From Daphnia pulex (Eukaryota > Arthropoda > Branchiopoda > Diplostraca > Daphniidae): a stretch of DNA of 64,000 bases. How positions within the stretch are numbered: the first letter of the stretch is position 1; each line of letters opens with the position of its first letter. Made by a program: the position numbers and the translations under genes. Shown piece after piece: positions 1-11,730 of the stretch. The notes under the pieces were generated by a model. The model searched no databases. It saw only the letters and a list, made by a program, of their open reading frames with translations, and had not been told where the DNA came from. The stretch lies in NCBI RefSeq assembly GCF_021134715.1, contig NC_060026.1:806001-870000 (forward strand), given 5' to 3'.

Positions 1-1
1 C

Positions 2-740
2 AACAGCAGCAACTGCGAGACGCAGCAGCAGCAGCATCAGTCTTCCCAGCAGCATCAGCAGCAGCAGCAGCACGCCAAATTAATGCGCATCAAACACAAC
101 CAGTTGGTGGTGAATCAGGTGGACGAAAAAGCCCCGCCGCCGTCCGTTTGCCTCGTCATGGAGGAAAACCTTCGAATGCGCAGAGCCATCGGCGATGTAA
201 AATTTTATACACATTTCTTTATTAGATTTTGTGGGTTGAATTCTTTCCGCTCATGCGATGTGGGTCGATTCTTTTTCTTCCCCTTGGTTCCATGCAGGCG
301 GTGATGACTCTGACCCAGTGGGTCCACGAGACGAAAGATCAAAACGGCAACGTTGCCTCGTTGGTCGACCGGATGAAGGAATCGGTGCAGAAATACAACA
401 GCCAGCCGGAAGACGTGCTCAAAGCCATTGCCACCCAGGTTTGATCTTTTGTCATTTTTTAAAATACCAAATTTAATTCATTTAAAACAAATTATTTGTA
501 CGAATCCGGTCAGATGGAAGCGCGTGAATCCGAATGGGCGGCTGAGCGGCTGGCCTTCCAAGAGAAGGAGCGCGTTTGTAAACAAATTATTTTCAACCTT
601 CAGCAAGATAATTACAGGCTCAGGAAATCGCGCATCGTAAGTTATTAATTATTCCTGATGTTAAAACACTTGAATTCATTCAAATCTATTGTTAATTTTA
701 ATAGTATGCGCTGACACCGCGCGGACCGAGCGCCTACTGA
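2..740 (+). CDS. C-terminal part of a Gln-rich coiled-coil protein (5' end outside window)
   Basis: Four exons in frame: 2-196 (continues off the left edge), 298-438, 514-636 and 705-740, all phase 0 with GT-AG introns; 164 residues are visible. The first visible residues are a Gln/His tract, followed by charged heptad-like sequence (MEENLRMRRAIGD; then EKERVCKQIIFNLQQDNYR) that looks like coiled coil, and a short tail ending TPRGPSAY. The pattern of a conserved coiled coil ending in '...QERI.QLE.EN..LR' recalls the SIKE/FGFR1OP2 family of STRIPAK-associated coiled-coil proteins, but this is a weak resemblance judged by eye. The family is therefore left open. The exon chain itself is well supported because phases and donor/acceptor sites agree at all three junctions. 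Confidence 0.6.
23..73 (+). repeat. CAG/CAT trinucleotide tract coding for poly-Gln/His
   Basis: Seventeen codons, mostly CAG with a few CAT, TCT/TCC and CAC, in the reading frame of the coiled-coil gene. The tract encodes a Gln-rich stretch and is likely to vary in length between individuals. Confidence 0.8.
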
Positions 741-3291
741 ACTCTTCATTTGTATTGCGTAGGCCTATGGCTAATTAGGTTTAGTAATTGTCTGACTATA
801 TTCTATGTATAATCATCTCGAAAGTGTGTGCATCAATCGCGGCGTGAGATACTGAATCGTTTTGTTTGTTTTTCTAATCCAAATGGGTTGCGTTATTGAG
901 TTTGGCTGATGATGAAACCGTTCAACGTTTTATTAATGCAAAAGAAAGTTTTTTTTTTCCTACCTATATTGTTTTATACAAATTATAACTGGAACATTGT
1001 ATGCAGTTTGGATTAATAAAAAGTATTTTTCTCGATTTTTCTTTGGAAATCGAAAGTATATCATTGCGAATTTGTTACGTCATTTACTTTTAAAAAAATA
1101 ATAATAAAATAATGAAGTCGTTCAAACTCAATTTTTTTTAAGATAATCGGGCTTGTCATTTCCAGATGGCACGTCGAATTTGTTACGGGGGAAAAAGTCT
1201 TAATCGTTCAAAACACAATTTCATTTGATCCTTGTATGGTAATTAGAGTTGGCGATGCGAAACGAAATCAATTTTTCTCATTCTAGCGCGGATCTGGCAA
1301 ATTGCCACTCCCCAATGTATAACAGCAGACGGCACGTAGGCACCAGTTGCCCCAATCTAATTGCGTGCTGATGTTTTTAAATGTTGTGCAATAATTCGGG
1401 ATAATGGAACATCAGGTGGGCTGTCCCAGCAGCACCCACCAGCACCTGCTATATTTCATTATAATATATAGTCGATTCGAGAATAAGAGTTTAAAGAGAT
1501 TCGTTTTATATATAGATTAAATATATTGGCCAAATAGGCTAATGATTGTTGCTCTATAATTGAACACCGAGGGTGGAGAGGATATAGCCTACTCCGGAGC
1601 ATCTTGCGAGTCCCGTGCCCCCCGGTAACTTATAGGTAACGCTGACCATCCCCTCCAAATGGGAGTTGACGTCCATATATCGATCGATTGGCAGCACATT
1701 GCGTCCGGGTGTTGTAAGAATAAATCAAGCGATGACCAAAATTCGAAATTTCAAGAATAAAATAGGTGATAGTACATCAGTATCACGTTCTGTTATCTAA
1801 CATATATAAGAGTGAGGTAATAATGGGGCACACGCGGACGTGTTTGGCAGTGTATATACAAGTATAGACAGGAGCTATATATTGACAGTTCCCTCTGAGA
1901 ACGATAATAATCAAATCTGCAATTGTGTATATGGAAATGGAATCGATTAATCATGTCAATCTTTTTTTAAAGAGTCCATCAAATCCGGCGCTGCTGGATA
2001 AGAACGATGTTGAGCTGACGTGCTATGAGTGACGACCGGGTATGGATGAAAGTTTTTGCCCGCTCACCTTCGTTCGATTTATTTTCTGTCTGTCATAGCT
2101 GTCTGCTGTCTGCTGTCTCTCTCATCGTGTTTGGCGAATAAAAAAAAAAACAAACCGGTCGACTAAACTTTTATTACATATTCTTTTTTGTATAGAAAAA
2201 TCTGTTGAAATCGCATCAAGAATTAACCCGACAGTGAAAACCAGTGCGACAGGGATAAACATTCGTGCAATGTTCAAAAGTTTGGCACGAATTGTTTGCT
2301 TGTTTGTTTTTTACGTGGGGTAAGATTGAAGGGGGACGGGAATTGTTTTGTTTTTTTAATTTTATTTGAACTACGTGCTGGGAAAAGTTTTTAGACTTGA
2401 CAAGACATCGCCCGTGGGAGCCAAACAAGAACGTTTTATTTATGTTAGTCGATGTTAGTTCTATTTTACAATGACATTATATCTCCACACCCAGCAACAC
2501 ACTTGGATGTTAGTTGAAGCTGGACATTTAATTTTCCCGGAATTATAAACTTTGCTAATATAGAATAATAATATTATTCATTTAACTGCGAAGGTCAGAG
2601 ATTTATTCAGCGGTGGTGCTGGTGATTCGGTTGACTGGCGGTGTTACTTTTGAATAAAACTCAAATCGCCGACAGCGAAACATTGTATAATAGAAGTATA
2701 TTATAATATACTTTTGAGCGGGGAATACCAGTGCTGGTGACTTTGAATGTATATAGTCTTATATGCAGGTATATAATAATAGTCGTCCTTATGGATCTCC
2801 AATATCACGTCACCGCCGGGCGCGGTTTGTTATGAAGGTTTTTTTTTTTTGTACAGCAAAACTACAGCACACAGCAAACCGCGGAGGAAAAAGAAAAGAA
2901 ACATCAACAGTAAATTTGTTTTCAAGGACTTCTGTTTGTCGATGCAAAAATAAATAAGGGTTTATTCAATCATCAAAAAGATCTAACCACATATACTGTA
3001 TTTAGTACGGCCACACCCTATAGCCGGTAGTAAAAGGAATAAGGATTCAATATGACAATATCATATAATAATGCCGACAGGTTATTGCCAACCAGAATCA
3101 TGCAACTTCAAATCAAATAAAATTAAGGCGTTAAACAATCAAAACAACAATCGATTGCACATCTAAATGACGTCACATTCGATTCGAAGGTCAACAAAAT
3201 TCTGTTTGAAAAAAAAATTGATGATAAAATCGAGCGGGAAAGAATGAAACTCGCAATTGTACCTCATCACCCAGTCAGTTCAATTCTGACT
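741..3291. other. 3' UTR and intergenic sequence, no gene seen
   Basis: AT-rich sequence with many stops in all frames. It holds the 3' UTR of the upstream gene and the 3' flank of the minus-strand LRR gene. Several TATA-like runs (about 1450-1520, 1800-1880 and 2690-2770) are present but no ORF follows them. I see no RNA gene or repeat array here. Confidence 0.5.
1015..1020 (+). terminator. Candidate poly(A) signal of the coiled-coil gene
   Basis: AATAAA lies 275 nt after the stop codon at 738-740, in AT-rich 3' sequence. It is the first canonical hexamer downstream. Confidence 0.4.
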
Positions 3292-4807
3292 TCATTTGCA
3301 TCTGACGAAATCGTCGGCTTTCAGTTCGATCAATTCTCTCGAGTCGGAGCATTTGGCGCCTTCGATGTAGTTGAGCAAATTGCGGTTGTCGCGGACCAGC
3401 CAGGCCAGGTGGCAATCGCACTTAATGGCATCTAAGAAATCAATTTGAATTCATACAATAAAATGATCCTATATAAATGTTTGAGACAATGTCTATAGAC
3501 AACTGACTGTTTCCCAGGTAGAGGAACGGAGTTCTGCCCAGGACTTTTTTGGAGCGGATCAGCATCCGCTGGAGGACGGGCTTGAAGATTTTCGGGTCCA
3601 GCTGAGTCAAATTAATGTCCTGCAATTTGACGTAATTACTGTTGCCGATGTTGCCGCCAAAGGCGCCCGGCTCGATCGTTGCTATGGGGTTCTTCTGCAA
3701 GCTGAAGGCCAGCCCGTTGGTGCCCGTGTTGTTGACGGGCAACGAGTTCTTGGAAATAACTGCGATCTCATTGAAGCCCAATTCCAGCTGCTCGAGTTTG
3801 GCCAGCGACTTGATGGCGTCGGGGATTTTCGTCAACTTGTTCTCGTCCAGCCGGATCTCCGTCAGCGAGTCGGTCGAGGAGCCGGCCAGGGCTTTGAAGA
3901 GTTTGGCCGCCGAGGCGTCGTTGAGCTGGTTGAAATTCAAGTAGAGGACTCTCAGGGCCGGCAGGGCCACGGCGTCCGGGGCCAGCGCTTCGAACCCGCG
4001 TGAGTGGGTGACGTACAGGTAGGAGAGAGCCGGCGACTGGCTGATGGGCAGGCCTTTGAAGCTTTTAAAATTCTTGGAATTCTTGATGACCAGCGCCATC
4101 ATATGGTTAAAACGGGACATGAAGGACAAGTTAGGCTGCTGGCCCAGATCGCAGCCGTCGATAAAGACCCTTGAATAACCAATAATAATTAATTAATTTA
4201 TTATTATTATTAATAAATCAATAATTAATTAATTTTTATTATTAAATCAATAAATATAATTAAAATCAATCAATCAATAATTCAATAAATAATTACGTAA
4301 TTTATTAATTATTGTTAATTAAATTAATTATATCATGTTGAATTACCGGGTGATGGTGGCGGCCGAGTGCTGGAAGGCCTTTTGGCTGACGCGGAGTCGT
4401 TTGCTGTCGCGGCAGTAGATGATGAGGTCGCCGGCCAGGTTCATCTGACCGAGGAAATCGTCCGGGATGAGGTCCTTCTCGGCCGGCGACAGCGTCAGCT
4501 TCAGACCGGTCAGGTCATGTGCGGCCATTTTGGCGAAGGCCGAGCGCAGAGTTTTGATGGGAATCTGGTCGCAGGCCACCATGCTGTTCTCGTCGCAAGT
4601 GCACGGGGCGTAGTCGACGTTGGAGCAGTTCAAGTCCGAGCGCTGGTTGTTGCTGGTGAAGGTAAAACCCGCCGCCGAATTGATGGCGGCAAACTGACCA
4701 AAATTCAAATAACCATAAAATAGCCTACAATTTGTCAATTTCTAATGGGTGAATAACTATAATTTTACCAGCAGGGCGAAGAGAGCGATGGCATTAAAGT
4801 TCTTCAT
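3292..4807 (-). CDS. Secreted leucine-rich repeat protein with C-terminal cysteine cap
   Basis: Four minus-strand exons, 4769-4807, 4347-4693, 3508-4169 and 3292-3431, whose phases (0, 2, 1) agree and give 395 residues. The start MKNFNAIALFALL continues across the first intron into FAAINSAAG, a clear signal peptide. A Cys-rich N-terminal segment (YAPCTCDENSMVACDQIP) follows and matches an LRRNT-type cap. Then come LRRs such as LRVLYLNFNQLNDAS, LTEIRLDENKLTKIP and LEQLELGFNEIAVI. The C-terminus carries an LRRCT motif, CDCHLAWLV. No transmembrane helix follows, so the protein is probably secreted. LRR proteins of this layout usually bind extracellular or developmental ligands; the partner is unknown. 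Intron 2 (4170-4346) is a nearly pure A/T run. Confidence 0.85.
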
Positions 4808-4921
4808 CCTGGTAGATTCTTATCTGATTAAACTATACAATAATATAGGAAAGCTGTGCTGGTCTCCAGCAGCCGGGTAAATGAGTGAAGGAATAGTCGA
4901 ATTATTTGCTAGACTCGCGAG

Positions 4922-4930
4922 TATATATAG
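4922..4930 (-). promoter_or_regulatory. Candidate TATA box of the LRR gene
   Basis: On the minus strand the sequence reads CTATATATA about 115 nt upstream of the start codon at 4807. It is consistent with a TATA promoter and an ~85-nt 5' UTR; no other evidence. Confidence 0.4.
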
Positions 4931-7565
4931 TGCGCAGAAAGCCTATTAGCTACAAGTTGAGGGCGTTGCCCTGAGGTGGTGTATAAGATCATCAGGTACA
5001 GTATATATACGAGCGCAGCACTAATAAGCCGTTAGAGACTTAATAGTTTTTCGTGCTGATCTTTTTTTTATTGTTCAAGTCGATTCTAACGAGAGGCCCC
5101 CTGGCCCCGTGACCTTTTGAATTGGTTCGTTCTTTTAAACTTGGAAATTTCGAGATGACGATAACCTGGGTCAGTTCATGAAATTCTTTTTCTCACACTG
5201 TACTTCTTCCTGCCACTGGATTATATGTTCGTTCCCGTTATACCAGAACAAATTCTATCTAAAATTCCAAATTTAGCATCCAGCTGAATTCAAATCGAGC
5301 GCGCTTTTTTTTAATGGCCGGAATAAAAAGAAAATAAAGAAGTGGGATAATTATTTTTAAAATCTATTCTTATCTAAAGGCGTCGCATTATTTTCTCGGT
5401 CAAGAAACCAACAATTGTTCTTTCGAGGGGATTGAAGTGATTACTAAAATTGACTTGGGTTATCTAAAGGATTATTAGATACATAATAGCCTTCGTTATT
5501 TCAAAAACAAATTCAGCCTGACGTGCTGCATATAGAAAAGGAATTTGTCCGTAGGCGTCTAATCAATTCCGGTTGTCATAGAAACGTGAGAAATCAAGCC
5601 CCAGGTATATCAAATACAAAACGATCTCTTAAGATTATTGCGACACCGATTCACGTCACGAAACGACACACGTCATCGCTTAATTTGTACATTATTCTGC
5701 TCACAGGAAGTAGGCTAGTACTTTGACATTTGAAATCCCTCCTCCTTTTTTGTTGTTGGCGCATTTGTCTTCCGCGCGCTTATCGTCGTTGCGTCACCAT
5801 TGCGGCCGGTACCAGATAAGCCCACTTCCCACTCAACAAATAACGAAACCCCTCAACTTGTTGAAAAGGACGTCGCTCGGAGACATTTCCGTCCAGTTGA
5901 GCGGGCCCAGATTGCCGACGTTGTTACTATATTTACTGTGCTGACAGCACATACCAGCACAATCGCGATTGTTGCCAAATTCCGGATTATTTGAATCGTG
6001 ATTGTTTTAGATACAAATACAGTTCTGTGTGTGTGTGTTTTATTTTTAAATTACTCAAGGATATCGTTTTCATTGCCAGGTAAAAATACAATTTTGTTGT
6101 AGATACTCTACCGTGTTTAAAAGGTATCCAATTATGTTATCGCTAAACATTTTTGTTTTTAAATCATTGTGAAACTATTTGGGTGAGCTATTTCATTATT
6201 TATACAATTCAGTCACTTGTTATCTCTCTGGCAGTTTAGTCCTTATCTTAGGTAGGAATGTTAAACAGGATAAATAATGGGGAGAGAGAGGGGGAATAAT
6301 ACTGGTCACATCTGCTAATACGTGACTATAGTTATGCGTGCGGTTAGACTACCCACCTGCAAATATAATCAACATATGCTGACGCTTTCGAATTCCCTTA
6401 TGGCGCAGAATAATAGAATATAATAGCGTCGTGATGGCGCTTAATAAGGCGCTCTCTCGCTTCCCGACTATAATAGAACTGGTTATAACTATTATCACTT
6501 TAGTTCATTATTTAAAGAAAGAGCCTGAGATTGGTTGGCCCAGACTGAATAGAATCAAGGGTGACTGTGACTCTTGCGCAACGACAGCATGCACAATAAT
6601 ATAACTTTGACTCAATATCATCAGTTGAGACGATTGATTTTCAGTTTGATAAAATTCGTCTAGACAACAACTGCTGTCGTTCCGTCATGTAGTCTTAGTG
6701 GGAGATGCCAACGGGATCGCGGAGGGAATTTCCCCTCCCCCTGCCAAATAAGGACATTTGAATTTTCAGATTTAGACGAGAAAAAAAGAAAGTTAAATTA
6801 GTCGATATTACCTTGACCGAATATTATGGCCTACACTGATGGATAAGCCCATACACCAGTTTATTTCAATCACCCTATAACTTAGTTGAAAATTAGAATG
6901 AGCCATCAGCACAATAAAATAGTTATACATATTATACAAACATATCAGACAATTGAAAAATCTGAAATGACAACAGCACACAAAAGGAAAAAGGTCGTCA
7001 CGTTTTTTCCCGGAAGATTCCGACACAGCCCCGTCATCATGTAGCCTATAGATAGAGAAAACGGACTGGGTCACTTTTAGGTCAGTTCTCCGTCGCCCTA
7101 CATTTGTGTGTAACATACTTTCTATACTATAGACACACAGGCACACACATGTATGTACACAAAACGGCGTTTGACACAGAAAGTGTTTAGACAGCCCGGG
7201 GTGGTGTTGCTGTATAGTCGTCGTGATCAATTTATTCAGCGTGTTTTTTCTTTCTGGTTATATGCGCACAAGGTCTATCCTTTTCTCTCTATAATATTCA
7301 ACCGTAGGCTTTATTATATAGCCTTTCAGTCTAACAGCGTGTCCCGCAGGATGTAGGCGCATTTGATACGGTGCAACCTCCCAGTGATTTTTCGTTGTAA
7401 TTTGAGAACTTTGTGATTTTTTATCATTTTTTTTTGTTAATTTCTCTTCCAGATTGGATAACCGACACCCAGCCAAAGTGTAGTGCCAAATTCCTAGTGT
7501 GATAGTGTTACATATTTTGATAGAAACAGTGCGGATCATTGTAATTCATTTGTAAAAAAAGGGAA
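4931..7565. other. Intergenic region between divergent LRR and exchanger genes
   Basis: Contains the 5' flanks of both genes, a short TG repeat near 6027-6038 and no ORF with gene-like splice context. The minus-strand ORF at 6808-7230 is open but of odd composition and I do not regard it as a gene. An in-frame stop at 7542-7544 shows that the exchanger ORF does not extend further upstream in this exon. Confidence 0.5.
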
Positions 7566-10500
7566 ATGACGAAAAATAATGGGACGCTGGATGAGTACAG
7601 CTGCTCGAGCGGTTTGATTTTGCCGCTGATCAACGAGTTTACGTGGTCGATTGAAATGAGAGCCTTTCTCTATTTCTTCGGCCTCCTCTATTGTTTTATG
7701 GGCGTCGCCATCATCGCCGAGATCTTCATGGGCGCCATTGAGAAAATCACGGCCACCACTCGCAAGGTAAAACTCGGTAAAACACGGTAAAACACAATAT
7801 GTTTATGATGCATTCTTATCTAAATTTGTTAAATCTCTTTTTTAAAATGTCGTTTTTTACGATTGTTTAAACACTGCTGAGAGATGAATAGATTTGATTA
7901 CTATAGCTTATATTCAATTGTATATTTGACTTGCAGGTTTATTTGTCGAGGGGCGTCGATCAGGAACCCACGTTTATAGAAGTCAACATCTGGAACGACA
8001 CGGTGGCCAATTTGACATTGATGGCGCTAGGCTCGTCAGCCCCTGAAATCCTGCTTTCCATTATTGGTATTAATGAGCTAAATTTTAATTTCAAATATTT
8101 GGATGTCAGATTTAATTGAATTAACTTAATTCTGTACAGAGATTGTCGGTAACAATTTCGAGTCGGGAGCGTTGGGACCGGGTACAATTGTCGGTTCGGC
8201 CGCTTTCAATCTCATGTGCATCAGTGCTGTTTGCATTGTCGCCATTCCCGGCGTCGAAACGCGAAAAATCAAAGGTAATTTTCTCTTTTAAATTTTCATT
8301 CAAAATTAATGACTTCAAAATTAATTCATTTAAAGTTAATTACTTCAAAATTACTTAATTAAAAATATATTCATTCAGAATTCAATTTCTTCAAAATTAA
8401 TTTATTCAAGATTAATTACTTGAAAATTTATTGAAATTTATTCATCCAAAATTCTGATTAGGACTGCGGGTATTCGCCATCACCGCCGTGTTCAGCATTT
8501 TGGCTTACCTGTGGCTGATTTTCGTCCTGGTGGGAGTCAGCCGAAATGTGGTAATTAGTTATCGATTTTTTAATATGATGGTTTCGTCTGCTCATCCGCC
8601 AGCTGATCCATTAAATTTAGTTGGAAACACGTTTCTGTTTTATAAATATCAGGTAGAAGTCTGGGAGGCCGTCGTCACTTTCCTCCTTTTCCCGCTCCTG
8701 GTTGGACTGGCTTACTGGGCCGACAAAGGATTTCCGCTATGCTGGAAAAAGCCAAGCACCATCAGCGTCACGGCCGCCAACGGCAAAGAGATTGAGCTGG
8801 CCTCAATCAACTCCGGAGAAAGTAAGTGATTCGATTGGCAGCAGCTGCATCTTGTTGTTTCTTTTTCTTTTTTGATTCGATTGTGCATAACTTTTTCTTT
8901 TGTATAAAATCAAACCAGTTGAGGCCATGATGGTGGACGGACCTGTTCTCACCAAAGACGGAAAAATGGACCCCGACGAGTTGGCCAAATGGGTCCGGCA
9001 AGCCACACATTTGGGCCTCACCGGGGAAGATGCTGCCAAATTGGCCGCATACAAGTCAGTTTATTAACACCCACATTATTTATTTCAGATTAATTGATCT
9101 TTACAAATTTTGTTTTAATACGACTATAAGGTTAATTATGACTAAACATCATTCCCACGCCTGGTACCGGATCGGAGCCACCCGAGTGTTCACCGGAAGT
9201 AAGAAAGTCAAGCCTCAGCTGAGCATCAAACTCCAAGAGGTAAATAGTAATTCAAAGTTTCACCAAAATTTGTTAAAATAATCTTTTATTATTTTCTTCA
9301 TTAGGTTTATGATGCCATCAACGAACATCCGGACACTGAAAATCTGAGTCCTTTCGTCGAAAAAGTATCAAAGGACAAAGCCATTGTCGAATTCCACGCC
9401 ATCGCTTGCGCAGGTAACAATTCAATTCACCCAGTCGATATTATTATGGAAATGGAGTCGATTCAGCGCTTTTTTTGTTTCGTTTTGAATTTGCATTTTA
9501 TTTAAATTGTATTGCTCAATTATCCAGTGTCTGAAAACGTTGGAAAATTCCCCGTTCGAATTATCCGCCACGGGGAGACGGACACTTTGGTGTGTGTCAG
9601 GTAATCGCATTCCAAATTAATATCTTCTTTGACGATGAGATCTAATTAATTAGTTTTTATCTTTATAACAGGGTAGAAACAGTTGACGGCAGTGCAGTTT
9701 CGGGTGAAGATTTCGTGGCGGTCGACCAAGTCATCGAGTTCCAGCCCAAAGAAGTCGTGAAAGAAGTAAGAATTTCACCAACTGAATTTTATTTCTTTAA
9801 AATAATTATGCGGAAATAGTAAATCTAATTCAATTTATTTTTAAAAATGCGATTATTCAGATTATGATTGAAATTGTGGACGACGACCAGTACGAGCCCG
9901 ACGAACAATTCTACCTCAAATTGAGTTTAAGTCACAATTTATCGTACAAACACAAGGAAGTGGCACTGGGTCGCATTTCCATCATGGAAGTGACAATCCT
10001 GAACGACGATGGTAGCTAGATTTAATTGATTAACTTTTTAAATCATAGCCAAATAATGAACTGAATTTGTATCTGATCAATGCAGAACCCGGCACCATCA
10101 CTTTCGAGGAGAGAGGCATCCTGGTCAAGGAATCGGTGGGCGTGGCCCAAATTCCAGTCTTACGTAAAAGCGGCTCCGACGGCGAAGTGAGCATCCGCTG
10201 GCGCACAATAGGTTTTAACTTTAATTCCAATTTATTGTTTAGTATTTACTCAAATTCATTTATCCTCAACAGACAAGAAAGCCCTGAGTGGCAGGGACTT
10301 TGAAGGAGGTGAGGGCGTGCTGGAATTCAGGAACGCAGAGGTACAAATAATTGGAAAAATGACCTTTAAATTTAATTGAATTTAACCGTTTTTTCCGTGT
10401 TACAGGCCAAACGTTTTATTGAAATTCCAATTTCGAATGACATGGAGACCCAGATGAAAGACGAATGCTTCGAAGTCGAATTGTACGATCCTTCCGGCGG

Positions 10501-11730
10501 AGCCGTTTTGGGACCCATCACCAAATTGGCTGTGACCATCACCAACGACGAAGGTTAATTTTAATTCAAAATCAATTAGGACTTGAGCATTAATTACATT
10601 TTTTTTTTTTATTTTAATTTCAGATTTCAATGCGGTGATGGACCGTCTGGCGGAAATGACTTCCGCCAATGTAGATTCGATGGTTGTGCATCACAACGAT
10701 TGGACCAGTCAGATCAAAGATGTAATTATACCCAATATTAAATTTATTTGACAAAGTTATTTGATCAAATTATCCATTCATTGATAGGCAATGAACGTGA
10801 ACGGTGGCGATATTGAAAACGCCACAAATTCAGACTACGTGATGCACTTTTTGACGTTCGGATGGAAGGTTTGACTTCAACTTGATTTCATCTGATGAAT
10901 GAATTAATTAAATGTTTTTTTGTTTTTTGTTTTAATTAGCTTCTTTTTGCGTTGGTTCCACCGGCTGGAATTTGGGGCGGATGGCTATCGTTCTTTGTTT
11001 CGCTAGGTGTCATTGGTTTGCTCACCGCCATTGTTGGAGACCTGGCCGGAATTTTCGGATGCCTCATCGGACTCGATGACGCCGTTACCGGTAATTTACC
11101 TATTCAAAAACTATTAAAACAATTCTTTGCAATGGTTTGACTCCATTGCAAATAACTTACAGCCATCACATTTGTGGCGTTGGGGACATCCCTTCCGGAT
11201 CTGTTTGCAAGCCGAGCCGCCGCCATGAACGAGAAATATGCCGACAATGCCATCGGAAACGTGACGGGAAGTAATTCCGTCAACGTCTTTCTTGGTCTGG
11301 GTTTACCTTGGCTTATCGCCAGCATCTACCACACGTCAATGGTTTGTCTTCTTACTTTATTACATCCAGGAGACCATTCGTGGAAATAGCTTTATTGTTT
11401 CATTTATTTAATGATCAGGGCGGAGAATTCAAGGTGGAAGCCGGAAGCCTGGGATTTTCAATTACCATTTTCACCATCACAGCTGTTTTGTCGCTAGGAC
11501 TGCTGGTAACGCGGAGGTATGAACAAAAAGGAATTGGCCATTCGTTTTTTGGTGATATATTTAATGAAATATTTATTTTTTCTGTTAGACTATCATCTGC
11601 TTGTGGTCGTGGAGAATTGGGAGGACCTCTTGGTACCCGTTACGCTTCTGCCATCTTTTTAGTAGTGCTTTGGTTGACTTATATCATTCTCTCGTCTCTG
11701 GAGACTTATGGGCACATTCCAGGCTTTTAA
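7566..11730 (+). CDS. Na+/Ca2+ exchanger (SLC8/Calx family), 828 aa, 20 exons
   Basis: Plasma-membrane antiporter that swaps Na+ for Ca2+. Exons: 7566-7766, 7937-8066, 8140-8274, 8462-8550, 8653-8821, 8919-9054, 9131-9239, 9305-9413, 9528-9600, 9672-9765, 9861-10011, 10086-10211, 10273-10340, 10406-10553, 10624-10721, 10788-10868, 10940-11090, 11163-11341, 11419-11516, 11589-11730; every phase agrees. The alpha-1 repeat (about residues 85-140) has [17 protein letters not shown]. The alpha-2 repeat (about 670-745) has [12 protein letters not shown] and [14 protein letters not shown]. The cytosolic loop (about 205-635) holds two Calx-beta domains; [13 protein letters not shown] marks the acidic Ca2+-binding end of CBD1. 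The end, [12 protein letters not shown], is typical of NCX. It is shorter than vertebrate NCX1 (~970 aa): no cleaved signal peptide is visible before the first helix, and the segment after TM5 lacks the Tyr/Arg-rich XIP autoinhibitory sequence. Confidence 0.96.
8281..8455 (+). repeat. Degenerate A/T minisatellite in exchanger intron 3
   Basis: The intron between exons 3 and 4 is made of imperfect copies of a unit like TTCAAAATTAATT, repeated roughly ten times. It lies wholly inside the intron. Confidence 0.6.

Noticed and set aside
6808-7230. 140-codon minus-strand ORF upstream of the exchanger.
   Set aside because: Composition is not protein-like and there is no splice or promoter support.
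8614-8652. In the exchanger intron the residues FLFYKYQ resemble the XIP start of NCX1.
   Set aside because: They lie before the helix that precedes XIP, not after it, and the flanking sequence does not match; judged a coincidence.
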